Shown: piece after piece, positions 17,643-30,060 of the stretch
How the letters are laid out: each line of letters begins with the position of its first letter
Numbering within the stretch: the first letter of the stretch is position 1
Assembly: GCA_038380435.1 (NCBI GenBank)
Contig: JAWZYU010000011.1
Coordinates: forward strand, 74,459,501-74,523,500
DNA: 64,000 nt
Direction of reading: 5' to 3'
DNA from: Ryuthela nishihirai
Lineage: Eukaryota; Arthropoda; Arachnida; Araneae; Heptathelidae
The notes under the pieces: generated by a model
Databases searched by the model: none
The model's input: only the letters and a program-made list of their open reading frames with translations
Told to the model about the DNA's origin: nothing
Program-made: the position numbers and the translations under genes

Positions 17643-20219
17643 CATCATCATCATCATCATCCTCAAGCAGCCATGGGCTACGGAGGTCCAACCAGACCAC
17701 GCAGTTTACTTCTCCAAGCATATCTGTCCTGAGCTACATCTGCTGCATCCGGCCACTGCACACCAATTCTAACAAGGTCCTGTTTGACATTGTCTACCCA
17801 CCGCATCCTAGGTCTCCCCTTCTTCCTGAGGCCTTTAGGCACACTGTTCATAACCCTATTCGCCATATCTATAATTATTCATACGGGCAACATGGCCAAA
17901 CCAACGGAGTCTCTCTCTGCACAATATGCTGCTTAAAGGAGGTTGCAAACTCCTTTGTCTAACCTCATCATTAGTTACAAAGTTGAACCACCTAATGCCC
18001 AAGATACTGCGTAAGCATCTGGAATCAAAAGCATCTAGTTTCCTGTTATCTTGTTTACACAGCGTCCAAGTTTCACTACCATAACTAACCCTAGAAAGAA
18101 CCAAACTATTATACAGTCTGATTTTAGTCTTTAGGTGTATACGCCTATTTCTCCACACTCTCCATAGATTCTTAAAAGTCCCGGCAGCAATCCCTATTCG
18201 TCTGTTAATCTCATGCCGCACATCACCATTATCTGTTACATAGCTCCCGAGATAATTAAACTGTGACACCTGCTCAAGACTGCAATCATTCAGATTAACT
18301 GAATCACGCCTGCCTGACCAATTTTCATCACTTTAGTTTTCTCTCTGTTTATAACCAAACCTACTCTACTACCAGTCTCATCAACAGCTCGAATGAAAGA
18401 GTTCATCTCATCAATATCATTTGTCAAAAGGGCTAAATCATCAGCATAATCTAAATCAGAAATTTTCGTATCTCCAGCCCATTTAAGGCCAAAATCTTTC
18501 CCTTGAAGTGAATTTCGCATAACATAATCAATAATCAAACTAAAGAGAAAAGGAGACAAAATGCACCCTTGTCGAACACCAGAAGTAATGCTAAACCAAT
18601 TGCTGCAAGCCTTACCAACTCTCACACACGACTCAGTGTTATTATAGAGAGCTTTCATTATGTTAACTAACTTGTCTGGGATACCATATGATTTCACAAT
18701 CAACCACAAATTATGACGATCAACAGAGTCGAGAGCCTTTTTGAAATCAACAAAGCTAGCAACCAAAGGTTTCTGAAACTCTAAACATTTCTCAAGAATC
18801 TGCCTAAGTGAAAATATCTGATCCACACATCCCCTACCACTTCTGAATCCTCATTGCTCATCACGCAATTGACTGTCAACCAGATTCTTAATTCTATTAA
18901 GCACAATCATGGAAAGAACTTTACCTGGAACAGAGAGTAGGCTAATACCCCTATAGTTATCACAAGAACTGTAATCACCTTTTTTGAAAATAGGGATAAC
19001 AATAGCTCTGGTAAAATCCTTAGGAACTATGCCTTTATCATAAAAGATATTCAGAATTTTAGTCATGCAAGTGGTAACCGAAACATTTCCAGCTCTAAGC
19101 ATTTCGGTAGTAATTTCATCTACCCCTGGGGATTTATGTAGTTTAAGTTTAGAAATAGCCAAAATAACTTCAGATTGTGTTATAGGGCCAGCATTAAAGC
19201 CACCAATGCATCTATCATCATTGCAAACAATGGGAGTAGAACTAACTACATTGTTTAGAACATCACTGAAATGCTCAGCCCACCTAGCCATGACAGAATC
19301 CTCCCCTTCTATAACCTTACCTTGCTTATCCTTCATTCCTTGTATACCTGTCCGTTTTCTACCACACAAAACATTAACTATCTGGTACAGCTCTCTGCTG
19401 TTGTGCTGTCTAACTGCTTCCTCGGCTTTGTTAGCCAAACCATCAAGCCAAAGATTCTTATCAGCAGCTAACTGATCTTTTACACGTTTATTAAGTTCTC
19501 TGTAATGCTTTCTATTAGTACTAGTAGGTTATTGATTAAGGACATCCCTGCAGTTCTTTCTTTCCGAAATAAGCGCAAGTGCCTTATCACTTAGATAATT
19601 CTGTCTCTTCTGCTCCTTTTTTCCTAAAAGAGTACTGTTAGTGTCCAAAAAAGCCTGTTTAAAATGATCCTATTCTTCCTCAACTTCAGTAGTAAGCATA
19701 CCATGACTGTCATAATGACTAAGTAACCTATCATGGTAAGCTTTGGCTATAACTGGGTCTTTCAGAGCTTCAGTATTAAAAGCAAATTTTTTAACCCTAG
19801 CACAACACTTTTTAAGTTTAAGTTGCAAGACACTTTTAACAAGGTAATGGTCAGATCCAATTTCAGCTCCCCTATATGCCCTGGTATTCCTAACAGAACT
19901 AGCCCATTTGCTGTTAATTAATATGTAATTAATCATATTCTTATGCAGCCCATCAGGTGAAACCCATGTGTACTTATGTATGTCGCGGTGTTTGTAATAC
20001 GTGTTAGTTATTCTGAAACCACTGAGTTTACTTACCTGTAGGAGACGTTGCCCATTGCCATTGCAGCTACCAATACCAAAAGGGCCTATTACTCCTCCCC
20101 AAAGGTCAGAGTCAGTACCAACTTTGGCATTGAAGTCACCAAGAACAAAGGTAATATCTCCTTTCTTGACAGAATTCAAAATATCCTGAAGTTGTTCATA
20201 AAACCTATCCTTCTCATCC
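17643..20219 (-). pseudogene. RTE-type LINE copy 3: endonuclease and reverse transcriptase, broken
   Basis: Minus-strand copy running from the endonuclease (LNSVKKGDITFVLGDFNAKV near 20179-20110; GSDHYLV near 19850) through RT (GVDEITTEML near 19110; FVDFKKALDSVDR near 18750, where the usual Phe is Leu; GVRQGCILSPFLFSL near 18560; YADDLALLT near 18450) to RLRWFGHVARM and GRPRMRWVDN near 17800. MINYILIN replaces the usual IDYILIN (Asp to Asn, 19940s). At least four frame breaks or stops divide it (near 19640, 18845, 18280, 17860). The 3' end is an ATG-repeat tail at 17643-17660. Nearly as long as copy 4. Confidence 0.9.
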
Positions 20220-20364
20220 TCGATGTGACTCCATTATTTATTTCCATCTTATTCAGAGCATTAAAAAAGAAATATTTGCCACCCGAGATCATAGATGGCG
20301 CCATAAGGAGGCGCCCAAAATTCAGGAGAAGAGTGATAGTCATTATTAAGGGAAAAAAAGACTG
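20220..20364. other. Short unassigned segment right of RTE copy 3
   Basis: No coding or repeat signature recognised other than GATGGCGCC-type sequence near 20293. Confidence 0.4.
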
Positions 20365-20505
20365 AGACAGCATTAGTTCAACAGGTTAGAATATTTTGTC
20401 ATGTTTCTGGAGAGATGCAGGTTCGAATCCTGTATGTCGGCGAAATTTTTTCCACAAAAACATTTATTGATTTATAGATGTTTAAACGTCTACAAGTAAT
20501 GCTGA
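20365..20505 (+). mobile_element. SINE-D copy
   Basis: tRNA-like head with GCATTAGTTCAACAGG near 20370 and a B box GGTTCGAATCC near 20422, followed by TGTATGTCGGC and the family tail TTTTTTCCACAAAAACATTT. The tail continues as ATTTATAGATGTTTAAACG, as it does at 17600-17620. Confidence 0.7.
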
Positions 20506-20594
20506 AATTATTAAATATTGTTTAAATATTTAATTTTTTCTTAGTGCCTGTAAAACAATATATATATATATTGCTTCATTTATCTCTTAAAAAA

Positions 20595-20860
20595 ATTTAT
20601 TTTCGCATCCCGTTTTCGCTAAGACGGTAAAGCCTTGCCGCTATTCTAAACCTTCTGACCATAACACTCTACTATCAAAATTTCAGATTTCCTGTGTTAA
20701 TAGTTTGTTTGCAATATTCGTTTGAAATTTTAGCATTTTCCATTTTTCCCATCGCTAGGGGCGCTATTAAAATTTTTCAAAATTGCGAATCGCAATAATT
20801 GTTTGACACCTATCCAACCCAAAAAGATATTTTCATTTAGCTCTAAAAGTGAAAAAAATG
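20595..20860 (-). repeat. R280 unit, inverted
   Basis: CTATTCTAAACCTTCTGACC, TTTGCAATATTCGTTTGAAA and CATCGCTAGGGGCGC are complements of R280 landmarks in the 15990-16550 array. The unit ends at CACCTATCCAACCC near 20815. Confidence 0.65.
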
Positions 20861-20867
20861 ATTGTCT

Positions 20868-21000
20868 ATAGATGGACAGACAGGTGGAAAGACAGATGGA
20901 CAGACAACAGTTAACAGAGAGACGGACGACAGATGAACAGATATTGAAATAGGCAGACGACAGAGTGAAAACATTAGCTCGTTTTTCAAACGAATCTTAA
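20868..21000 (+). repeat. CAGACAG-type short repeats and CATTAGCTCG motif
   Basis: A run of degenerate GGACAGACAG/AGACGG units (20870-20955) is followed by ACATTAGCTCGTTTTTCAAA. The same order (R280 end, CAGACAG, then CATTAGTTCGTTTGAAAAAC) occurs at 47240-47360, so all three belong to one dispersed element. Confidence 0.55.
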
Positions 21001-21354
21001 AAGAAATTATTTGTGGGTTTTTCAGTTAGTTCATTTCACTTTTGCAGCCATTACCGTCTTCTGATGGAGTTTCTTGGAAAAAAATATTCATTAATTTATT
21101 TCTTTGAGTGAAATTTTTACACCGAAATGTAGCGCAGTGAGGCATTCATAAAATACGACAGCTTTTATAAACAAAAGAAGTGGAAGAAATATATAAAACT
21201 ATGACAACTGAGAAGTTTCAATTTGGTACATACATTAACTTACAGGCTTTTGTCTCACGGTACCACAAAATATGCTGCCCATAAATCACGTGACTCAAAC
21301 AACCAATTGCAGTGAATCACAAAGGGCACTCAGTAATAAATTATCACAGGAAAA

Positions 21355-21470
21355 GTCCTGTAGACAAGGAACACTTTAAAAAAATGAGTTGAAAAAAATT
21401 GGTTATCCTGACTAGGAATCGAGCCCAGGTCTTCCAGAAGCATGCCAGCTGTTCTTTTGACTTACTGTAG
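21355..21470 (-). mobile_element. SINE-C copy
   Basis: On the minus strand it has a degraded head near 21465, TTCTGGAAGACC, a B-box region (complement of GGAATCGAGCCC near 21415) and CAGGATAACCAATTTTTTTC, then a CTTGTCTACAGG end near 21358. It matches the units at 12285 and 12575. Confidence 0.65.
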
Positions 21471-22537
21471 CAATCGTACCTTACGTTTTTAAATTTGAAA
21501 GTTGTGTATTGTTTAGTTGGGCTGAAAATCGTCATTTTTTATTGCTTTTATTAAGTTTTTTTCATCATAATTTCCTGAAGGAATATAAGGTAAATATGAA
21601 TTTTATTTTGAGTTATAGAGAATAATTTGTTAAAGGCACGAAGTAAATATATTGACTGGAATTGTAATGAAAGAAGAAGACTCAAAGAAATTTGTGATGT
21701 TCCGACTGCTATAAAAAAATTTCATTATTATATTATTATTTAGAAAATTTGTTGTGGATCCTTTGTTAGTAGTTATGCACTGAATGGTTAAAGGCACTAT
21801 CCCACAGTGAAACAGACAAAAAGTTTCAAAAGGACAAACGTGATTTCAGTGGTAATTGAGTGCATTTCAGCATACTGGTTAATAATATTCAACATTTATA
21901 ATGATATTATTAAATAAATTAAAATTATTACATTGTATGATTTAAAGCACACAAAATTAACAAACCATATGGTAATCCCATGTGAATTACAGAATTTCTG
22001 TATGTTTTTTAACTGGAAATTTCAATATTATTAGCATTAATTCCAAATATTTGGGGTAATCTTTGTCCAATGACTGTGCTAAATGATTGCACATGTCAAT
22101 AATAATTATTAGCGTTCATTTATAGATCACTAATATAGTGTTCCAGATTTTATATGCAATTTAAAATGTGTTTATCGTACCATAATTTTACTTTTCTAAA
22201 CTTTCATTGTGCAGTTACATGATACACACTGACTACATTTATAACTTGACACTTGTCAAACGTAAGTTTTCACCCGATATTTCATAATTGGCAATTTTTT
22301 GTAAAATAAAGTGAAGAACTTTATTTTCAAGTATTGAGTGGAAATATATTGTGCCTTGGAAATCATTCTTTATTAAAACATAAAGATACTTTTGTAGGAA
22401 TTTTAAAATGGGCAGAATAATTATTGGCTGTTTAGGGTTATAGTACTAGCTTTTTTACATAAGTAAGTATTTGCAGCTTTTTACTTTGCAAAACATGTTT
22501 AATAAATACATTTACAAAATTTTAGTATTCTGAAAGG
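21471..22537. other. AT-rich region, no gene seen
   Basis: Only short open frames and no recognised repeat. Confidence 0.5.
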
Positions 22538-22577
22538 GAGCCCCTCATTGGAGGCTAATTTCACCATGAACTACCAA
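22538..22577 (+). mobile_element. Solo 3' end of the I/Jockey-like LINE
   Basis: GAGCCCCTCATTGGAGGCTA and TTTCACCATGAACT match, in reverse, 2222-2256, the end of the LINE inside Tc1-like element A. An extreme 5' truncation would leave only this piece. Confidence 0.7.
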
Positions 22578-23221
22578 CAGTTGAACCTTGAACTAGCTAA
22601 AGAATAGAATTACATTGGTACAGTCTGCAACTAGAGGAAGGTAGGGTGTTATGCTCAGGCCCACCAATAGCAACTTCTTTAGACTTTGAATTTGTGAAAC
22701 TTGTAAAATTTTCGACCTTATAATACAATATTTCATTTGCATTAGGGATGTGGACACAAAATATTTGTTAAGTTATGAATGCAAAAGTTGTGAAATATTG
22801 TCTATGCATATAAAATTTGAAAATGGGGGAAAAATGTGTTAATGTATTAATTCTTTTCCTTTATATTAGTGCCCAAATATAGTGTTATTTCTGTATTTTT
22901 TCCTATTTAAAATGTATTCAAATATAGAAAACATAAAAATATTTTAGATCATGTGTGAATAAAAGTCAGGAACTGGCTAAAAGAACAAATAAAAATTAAT
23001 AACATTGCTGAAAGGGATGTGACAGTTCAATAAGTGCAAAACTATACTTAGAAAACTTTTTCACAATAAAACAAATAAATAATTTATAAACCATTCATCA
23101 GAGCATAATGTTGTAGGCAAATTGTATTTTCTATCATAAGGTGGAATAATATACTATAATGCAAGTATATATATGATACAAAATATAATATTTGGTGGGA
23201 TAATTCACTATAAGATGGTTG
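22578..23221. other. AT-rich region, no gene seen
   Basis: No coding or repeat signature recognised. Confidence 0.5.
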
Positions 23222-23462
23222 AAGGTGATCTTGTGATTTCTAGGTGGGTTGAACATTTCAGAGATGTTCTAGACAGTGTGATCATTTCCAGATCCATTAT
23301 TTGTAATTAGCATAAATGCATTACTGGCTTTAACGGGGACCTAGGATGCAATGGGCAGACAATGTCAAACAGAACCTTGCTAGAACTGGCTTACAGTGGC
23401 CAAATGCAACTGCTGTAACTCAGAACTGATATGTCTGCAGATGAAAATTACAGTCTGGTAGG
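23222..23462 (+). pseudogene. Old RTE-type LINE fragment with internal deletion
   Basis: GGTGGGTTGAACATTTCAG matches the pre-RT region of copies 1 and 4 (AGGTGGGCTGAGCATTTCAG). The sequence then jumps, near 23335, to GACCTAGGATGCAATGGGC, the C-terminal GRPRMRW region. It is much more diverged than the neighbouring copy 4, so it is older, and copy 4 begins right at its end. Confidence 0.75.
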
Positions 23463-23464
23463 AG

Positions 23465-26286
23465 TTCTAATTCTTAAAAATAATCCTAAATTTCTCTTTT
23501 CAGGGAGGGACGACAATAAGCATCAGCAAGGCGTGGGTCTGCATCTCAGCTGACACGCTAGTGATGCTCTTCTAGGATATGAGTGCATTAATGAAAGGTT
23601 TCTTACAGCAAAATTTCAGACAAGCGTTAAAGACTTGCTATCTGCTATCTGCTGTTATGCCCCGGGGAGGGCATAATTATCATGCTGTTATGCCCTGAGG
23701 ATGCCGATGAGGATGAAAAGGATAGGTTTTATGAACAACTTCAGGATATTTTGAATTCTGTCAAGAAAGGAGATATTACCCTTGTTCTTGGTGACTTCAA
23801 TGCCAAAGTTGGTACTGACTCTGACCTTTGGGGAGGAGTAATAGGCCCTTTTGGTATTGGTAGCTGCAATGGCAATGGGCAACGTCTCCTACAGGTAAGT
23901 AAACTCAATGGATTCAGAATAACTAACACTTATTACAAACACCGCGACATACATAAGTACACGTGGGTTTCACCTGATAGGCTGCATAAGAATATGATTG
24001 ATTACATATTAATTAACAGCAAATGGGCTAGTTCTGTTAGAAATACCAGGGCATATAGGGGAGCTGAAATTGGATCTGACCATTACCTTGTTAAAAGTGT
24101 CTTGCAACTTAAACTTAAAAAGTGTTGTGCTAGGGTTAAAAGATTTACTTTTAATACTGATGCTCTGAAAGATCCAGTTATAGCTAAAGCTTACCATGAT
24201 AGGTTACTTAGTCATTATGAGTCATGGTATGCTTGCTACTGAAGTTGAGGAAGAATGGGATCATTTTAAACAGGCTTCTTTGGACACTAACAGTACTCTT
24301 TTAGGAAAAAAGGAGCAGAGGAGACAAAATTATCTGAGTGATAAGGCACTTGAGCTTATTTCGGAAAGAAAGAACTGCAGGAATGTCCTTAATCAATAAC
24401 CTACTAGTCCTGATAGAAAGCATTACAGAGAACTTAATAATCGTGTGAAAGATCAGTTAGCTGCTGATAAGAATCTTTGGCTTGATGGTTTGGCTAACAA
24501 AGCCGAGGAAGCAGTTAGACAGCACAACAGCAGAGAGCTGTACCAGATAGTTAATGCTTTGTGTGGTAGAAAACGGACAGGCATACAAGGATTGAAGGAT
24601 AAACAAGATAAGGTTACAGAAGGGGGGGATTCTGTCATGGCTAGGTGGGCTGAGCATTTCAGTGATGTTCTAAACAATGTAGATAGTTCTACTCCCATTG
24701 TTTGCAATGATGATAGATGCATTGGTGGCTTTAATGTTGGCCCTATAACACAATCTGAAGTTATTTTGGCTGTTTCTAAACTTAAACTACATAAATTCCC
24801 AAGGGTAGATGAATTACTACGGAAATGCTTAGAGCTGGGAATGTTTCGGTTAAAACTTGGATGACTGAAATTCTGAATATCTTTTATGATAAAGGCATGG
24901 TTCCTAAGGATTTTACCAGAGCTTTTGTTATCCCTATTTTCAAAAAAGGTGATCGCAATTTTTGTGATAACTATAGGGGTATCAGCCTACTCTCTGTTCC
25001 AGGTAAAGTTCTTTCCATGATTGTGCTTAATAGAATTAAGAATTTGGTTGACAGTCAATTACGTGATGAGCAATGTGGATTCAGAAGTGGTAGGGGATGT
25101 GTGGATCAGATATTTTCATTTAGGCAGATTCTTGAGAAATGTTTAGAGTTTCAGAAACCTTTGGTTGCTAGCTTTGTTGATTTCAAAAAGGCTTTCGACT
25201 TTGTTGATCGTCATAATTTGTGATTAATTGTGAAATCGTATGGTATACCAGACAAGTTAGTTAACATAATGAAAGCTCTCTATAATAACACTGAGTCTTG
25301 TGCGAGAGTTGGTTAGGCTTGTAGCAATTGGTTTAGCATTACTTCTGGTGTTCGACAAGGTTGCATTTTGTCTTCTTTTCTCTTTAGCTTGGTTATTGAT
25401 TATGTTATGCGAAATTCACTTGAAAGGGAAGATTTTGGCCTTAAATGGACTGGAGATACGAAAATTTCTGATTTAGATTATGCTGATGATTTAACCCTGT
25501 TGGCAAATGATGTTGATGAGATGAACTCTTTCATTCGAGTTGTTGATGAGACTGGTAGTAGAGTAGGTTTGGTTATAAACAGAGGGAAAACTAAAGTGAT
25601 GAAAATTGGTCAGGCAGGCTGTGATTCAGTTAATCTGAATGGTTGCAGTCTTGAGCAGGTGTCACAGTTTAATTATCTTGGGAGCTATGTAACAGATAAT
25701 GGTGATATGCGGCATGAGATTAACAGACGAATAGAGATTGCTGCCGGGACTTTTAAGAATCTATGGAGAGTGTGGAGAAATAGGCGTATACACCTAAAGA
25801 CTAAAATTAGACTGTATAATAGTTTGGTTCTTTCTAGGGTTAGTTATGGTAGTGAAACTTGGACGCTGTGTAAACAAGATAACAGGAAACCAGATGCTTT
25901 TGATTCCAGATGCTTACGCAGTATCTTGGGCATTAGGTGGTTGAACTTTGTAACTAATGATGAGGTTAGGCAAAGGAGTTTGCAACCTCCTTTTAGCAGC
26001 ATATTGTGCACAGAGAGACTCCGTTGGTTTGGCCATGTTGCCCGTATGAATGATTATAGATTGGCGAATAGGGTTATGAACAGTGTGCCTAAAGGCCTCA
26101 GGAAGAAGGGGAGACCTAGGATGCGGTGGGCTGACAATGTCAGACAGGACTTTGTTAGAATTGGTGTGCAGTGGCCAGATGCAGTAGATGTAGCTCAGGA
26201 TAGATTTGCTTGGAGAACTAAATTGCACGGTCTGGTTGGACCTCCGTAGCCCATAGCTGCTTGAGGATGATGATGATGATGATGAG
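23465..26286 (+). pseudogene. RTE-type LINE copy 4: longest copy, broken
   Basis: Endonuclease from 23480 (GREDNKH region, then LGDFNAKVGTDSDLWGG near 23784, IDYILINSKWA near 23997, GSDHYLV near 24073) through RT (FVDFKKAFDFVDR near 25168, YADDLTLLA near 25468) to the C-terminal RLRWFGHVARM near 26020 and GRPRMRWADN near 26113. The last 293 codons (25368-26249) are open. Upstream the frame is broken near 23665, 24230, 24399, 24850, 25221 (TGA) and 25310. The 3' end is GCTGCTTGAGG plus a (GAT)n tail to 26286. Endonuclease and RT together would make a replication-competent LINE product; this copy cannot. Confidence 0.92.
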
Positions 26287-26840
26287 GACCTCTGTCATAA
26301 ATCTGGTCATAGGCCTATGATTTCAAGAGGAATTTCTATGCATCATATTCAACACTGAGCTGAAGGACTATGACCTACTAGTTACCTATGTCGTATTTTG
26401 GAAGGCTTTTTTCACATTGAAATTTTTCTGGTTACAAATTACTACTATCATGGTGAGTATTTCGTTACATATTTTGGTATTTTATTAATGCTTTTAAACA
26501 TGTGGAATCTTTCTGTTAGCTTCAATTTTGTGCATAATTATTTTACTACTGTGATATATATATAAGCTACAGGAGATAAAGCAAATTGAACAGCTTACTA
26601 TAAATGACAGAGACATATAAAATGCCACCATAAATGATACAAAATTTTTATTTGTAAAAAGTAAAGAAATTAATTTTCAAAGGGAAAGGAATGTGCTCCA
26701 TGAAAAACACTTTAAATACCACATTTATTAACATTCATTTCGATATGCTTTTAACATTTTTTGCACAGCTCAGTACAATAATGAAAACAATGTGGGAAAT
26801 CAAAGTGCTATAATTTAGTATAATGGGTGGGGACGTTCGA
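26287..26840. other. AT-rich region, no gene seen
   Basis: No recognised repeat or coding segment. Confidence 0.5.
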
Positions 26841-26841
26841 C

Positions 26842-27198
26842 CTCCGAGTGGCACTTTTTTGCATACAATGGGCGAAATGGTCAGATCACAAAGACCCTGA
26901 GCTCATAGTTTGGGGAAGAGGACCCACTGAAAACTGGTAGGAGACATCATATTCTTCTGTCAAGGCAATCCAGCGTGTTTTTTAATGTGCACAGGGTATG
27001 CCTCTCCTGCGCCTGGGACCACAGTTTAATGTCCCATCTTATGAACTGTTGTCTTTCGAAGCCCATCAGTGTCCTGCACGGACAGGTTCAGAGTGAGAAG
27101 TTTGTTGAGATAAATCTGAACCCTGGACCAGCTAGAATTCGAACCTAGGAACTGCAGATTATGAGTCTAATGTTCTACTGACTAAGTCAACTTGGCCC
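26842..27198 (-). mobile_element. SINE-A copy (diverged)
   Basis: Tail complement CGAGTGGCACTTTTTTGCAT near 26846, core complement near 27020, and tRNA-like head complement (GAATTCGAACCTAGGAACTG near 27135, then GACTAAGTCAACTTGG near 27180). Same order as 58629-59017 read backwards. Confidence 0.75.
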
Positions 27199-27385
27199 TG
27201 CTCATACAATGTTTTTAATTGTTAAATACTAAAAGTTACCAGCAATTACATTTTTTATTCAATTTAAGTTATGGTAAATCATAAAAGAATAAAAAGCAAA
27301 CTGAAACAATGAAAATATATTTTATTAATGAAATCTTGACTGAAGAGTGCAAATGTTACAACATATCACATTTCCTTTGTTTTAG

Positions 27386-30060
27386 ATGGTAGAGTACTGC
27401 TGTATTCCATTTTGTAATTATGGTTACAAATCAGCTTGCATATCCTTTCATGAAATACCAGCTAATATGGAAGTGCGTAGTAAGTGTTGAAAGCCATCTC
27501 AAGAAAAGGATGGTCACCAAATGACAGAAGCAATTCAACAAAAGTCTGTAGTCTTCGTTTTCTATCAAATGATTTCAAACAAAACTTAAAATGCAAAAGC
27601 TTTTTCCAAGTGCAGTTTCATCAGTGTTTTCCAACTATCCAAGCTATACGCATTCACCACAGAAAAAACAAAGAACCACTAAAGGCACTGAAAAGCTTCC
27701 CATAGTGAAGCTAATGGCAAATTCACGATTATGGCAAAACAACACGAAAACTGATTTGCACTCTGGGCTAAATGTTGCCACAGAAGTCAATGAATCAGTG
27801 ATAAGTAATGAGCACTTGATCCCAATGGCACCAAATGCTGACAGAGCAATTCAAGTGGACATCGCCAAAAAAAAAAAAATTGTCTGAAATCGTGGAAGAG
27901 AAGAAATGCAACTGCATTTAAACAAATTAAAATACTACAATTGCAGAAAAATAAAGCTGTGATTCAGCTTAATAAGCTTAAAGACACATTGAAGGATTTG
28001 CAGCCATACAAGTTAGTGCTTCAAAGAGCTGAAAAAGGGGAAACAGCAGCAATCATTTTGACTGATCAGGTTAGAAATTTTGAAAAAATGCGCCCGACAT
28101 GATCTGAGAGAAGCACATGGAGTTGCATTTTGTGGAGAAGCTGCTCAACTAAAGGATATGAGTTTATAAGAAGTAATGGCATCTTTAAACTTCTACGCAA
28201 ATCGACTTTGTCGAAATATGTCGGTAATATAAATGATTCAAATGAAGTATTAGTCCACTTATTGTACAGCGGTTAAAACTGGAGATTAGCCAATTAACAA
28301 ATCCTGATTAAAAAAAGTTATGCTCATTAATCATAGACGAAATGGCTACGCAAGAACATTATGTTGATGACAAAGTTAGAGACAGATTTGTTGGTGCTGT
28401 TGGAGTGGGTACAGCTGTGCAATGCTCATTATTTATTCAAGATAATGCACATGATTCCACAGAAATAGCATGGAGTTTGCTATGTTTTGTTGTTTGTAGC
28501 TTGCAAAAGTCCTACAAAATACCGGTGTCATATTTCTTTGTCCGCAGACTGAACGGAGAGAATTTACATAAAATAGCACTGTACAGTGTTATTGAGGAAA
28601 TAGAAAAATGTGGGATAACAATCATTCGTCTCGTTGCTAATCAGCACAACCAAATTACTCTTTAAACTCTTGGAAAATGAGCAAATGGCTCCTGAAGTAA
28701 GCCAACCAAAGGATGAAATGCATAAACTTTTCTTAAATTTTGACTACTGCCATGCAGTAAAAAAAATCTAAGAAATCAGTTTCTTCAACACAATTTCGGG
28801 AAATTTGTAAAGGATTTGCATGAAATGCAATATAAAATGGGGGAACACAATAGTAAAACCAGTGAGATTTCTGACACGCAAACATATATATTCATCTGGA
28901 TTTGAAAGATGAATGTTTTTCATGCAGTGCAGATTTTTTCTCCACCAGTAGCAGCTACAATAAAATTTTTAAAAGCACAAGCAGAGCCAGCTATTGAATT
29001 CATGGAGACAATATTTAAATGGTTCACAGTGCATGACATCAGCAGCTATTTAAAAGCAAAAGCACAAAAACAATCCCAACTCTTGACCATTCGAAACTGC
29101 AGATGATCAACGTCTCTGCTGGTTAGAGCCCGATTTCTTCATATATACTGATGCTTTATAGACACCAACAGATGGAAATCTACCAATCCTCTCTAAAGAA
29201 ACTTACCAAGCTCTGTCAATGACATCTCAATCGACAGCAATGTGTTCGAGCTTTAATACAAGAATATAAATATCAGTTTGTACTTACACGGAAATTTTCT
29301 AGTACCCTATTGAGGCACTGTTTTGATATTTGCAGCAATTAGCTGGCTGCCATGATCAGTTAGATGCTTTAGCAGTTACAGCTGCGCTGAAGAAAATACT
29401 AGTAACTGGCATTCTTGCTTCTACTGCAGAGAGCAGTGTTTTAGTTGAATGCAGTGTTGTGGGAAACTCTTTAAAAATGACAAATCTGATGTGTACTACA
29501 CCACAACCTGCAAAAACACTAGGAAAATAAATGTCCCAAATTGAACCTGAAAGGACATGTTTACGGGCTTTATATTACATTCACCCAAATCATGTTGTAC
29601 CTACAACATTGCTAACAGCATCTATAGCATATATTGATGGCTATACAATTCAAATTGCCAATGAAAGAATTGACTGCCAATTTTGCATCAATTTATTGCA
29701 GCTCCCAAGATGTAGCAACCCTGTACTACAGTTAATTTTTAACCAAGATCGAAATGGCCTTAAGTATCCTTAGGATTCATTGATGTCGATCCTTTTAACT
29801 CTGCGCGACTTTTTAAAGTACTGTTTACCCATGTTGTTCAGCACCACAGATGTACTGGAAAAGATAAAAGAGTTTGTTGTTCCATACATGCTGAAGTGTC
29901 CAGCACTGATGTGTAAGAATTCTGATGATGGCTGCAGGGAAGAACATAAAAAGATATTATGTTTTTTAATTTCTTCGACCAATGCTGTCAAATTTTGACA
30001 AAAATATTACAGAAGCAAATGCCAAAAACATCAAAAAGAAACCTTTAGGGAGAAAAATTC
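27386..30060 (+). pseudogene. THAP-domain P-element-like transposase remnant
   Basis: Begins with an ATG and a THAP-type zinc finger: CCIPFCNYGYKSACISF, then after a stop/frameshift W-SPNDRSNSTKVCS with the usual His of the HF pair changed to Arg, ending in a KLFPSAVSSVF motif. A basic/coiled-coil stretch follows (about 27900-28060). The catalytic part, LIIDEMATQEHYV (28330s), LNGENLHKIALY and LVANQHNQ, matches the P-element/THAP9 transposase order, which excises DNA using a GTP-bound RNase H-like fold. The C-terminal part has DQLDALAVTAALKKIL, IANERIDCQFC and NQDRNGLKYP. About ten stops and frameshifts separate these blocks, so it is dead. Terminal repeats were not identified. Confidence 0.85.
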
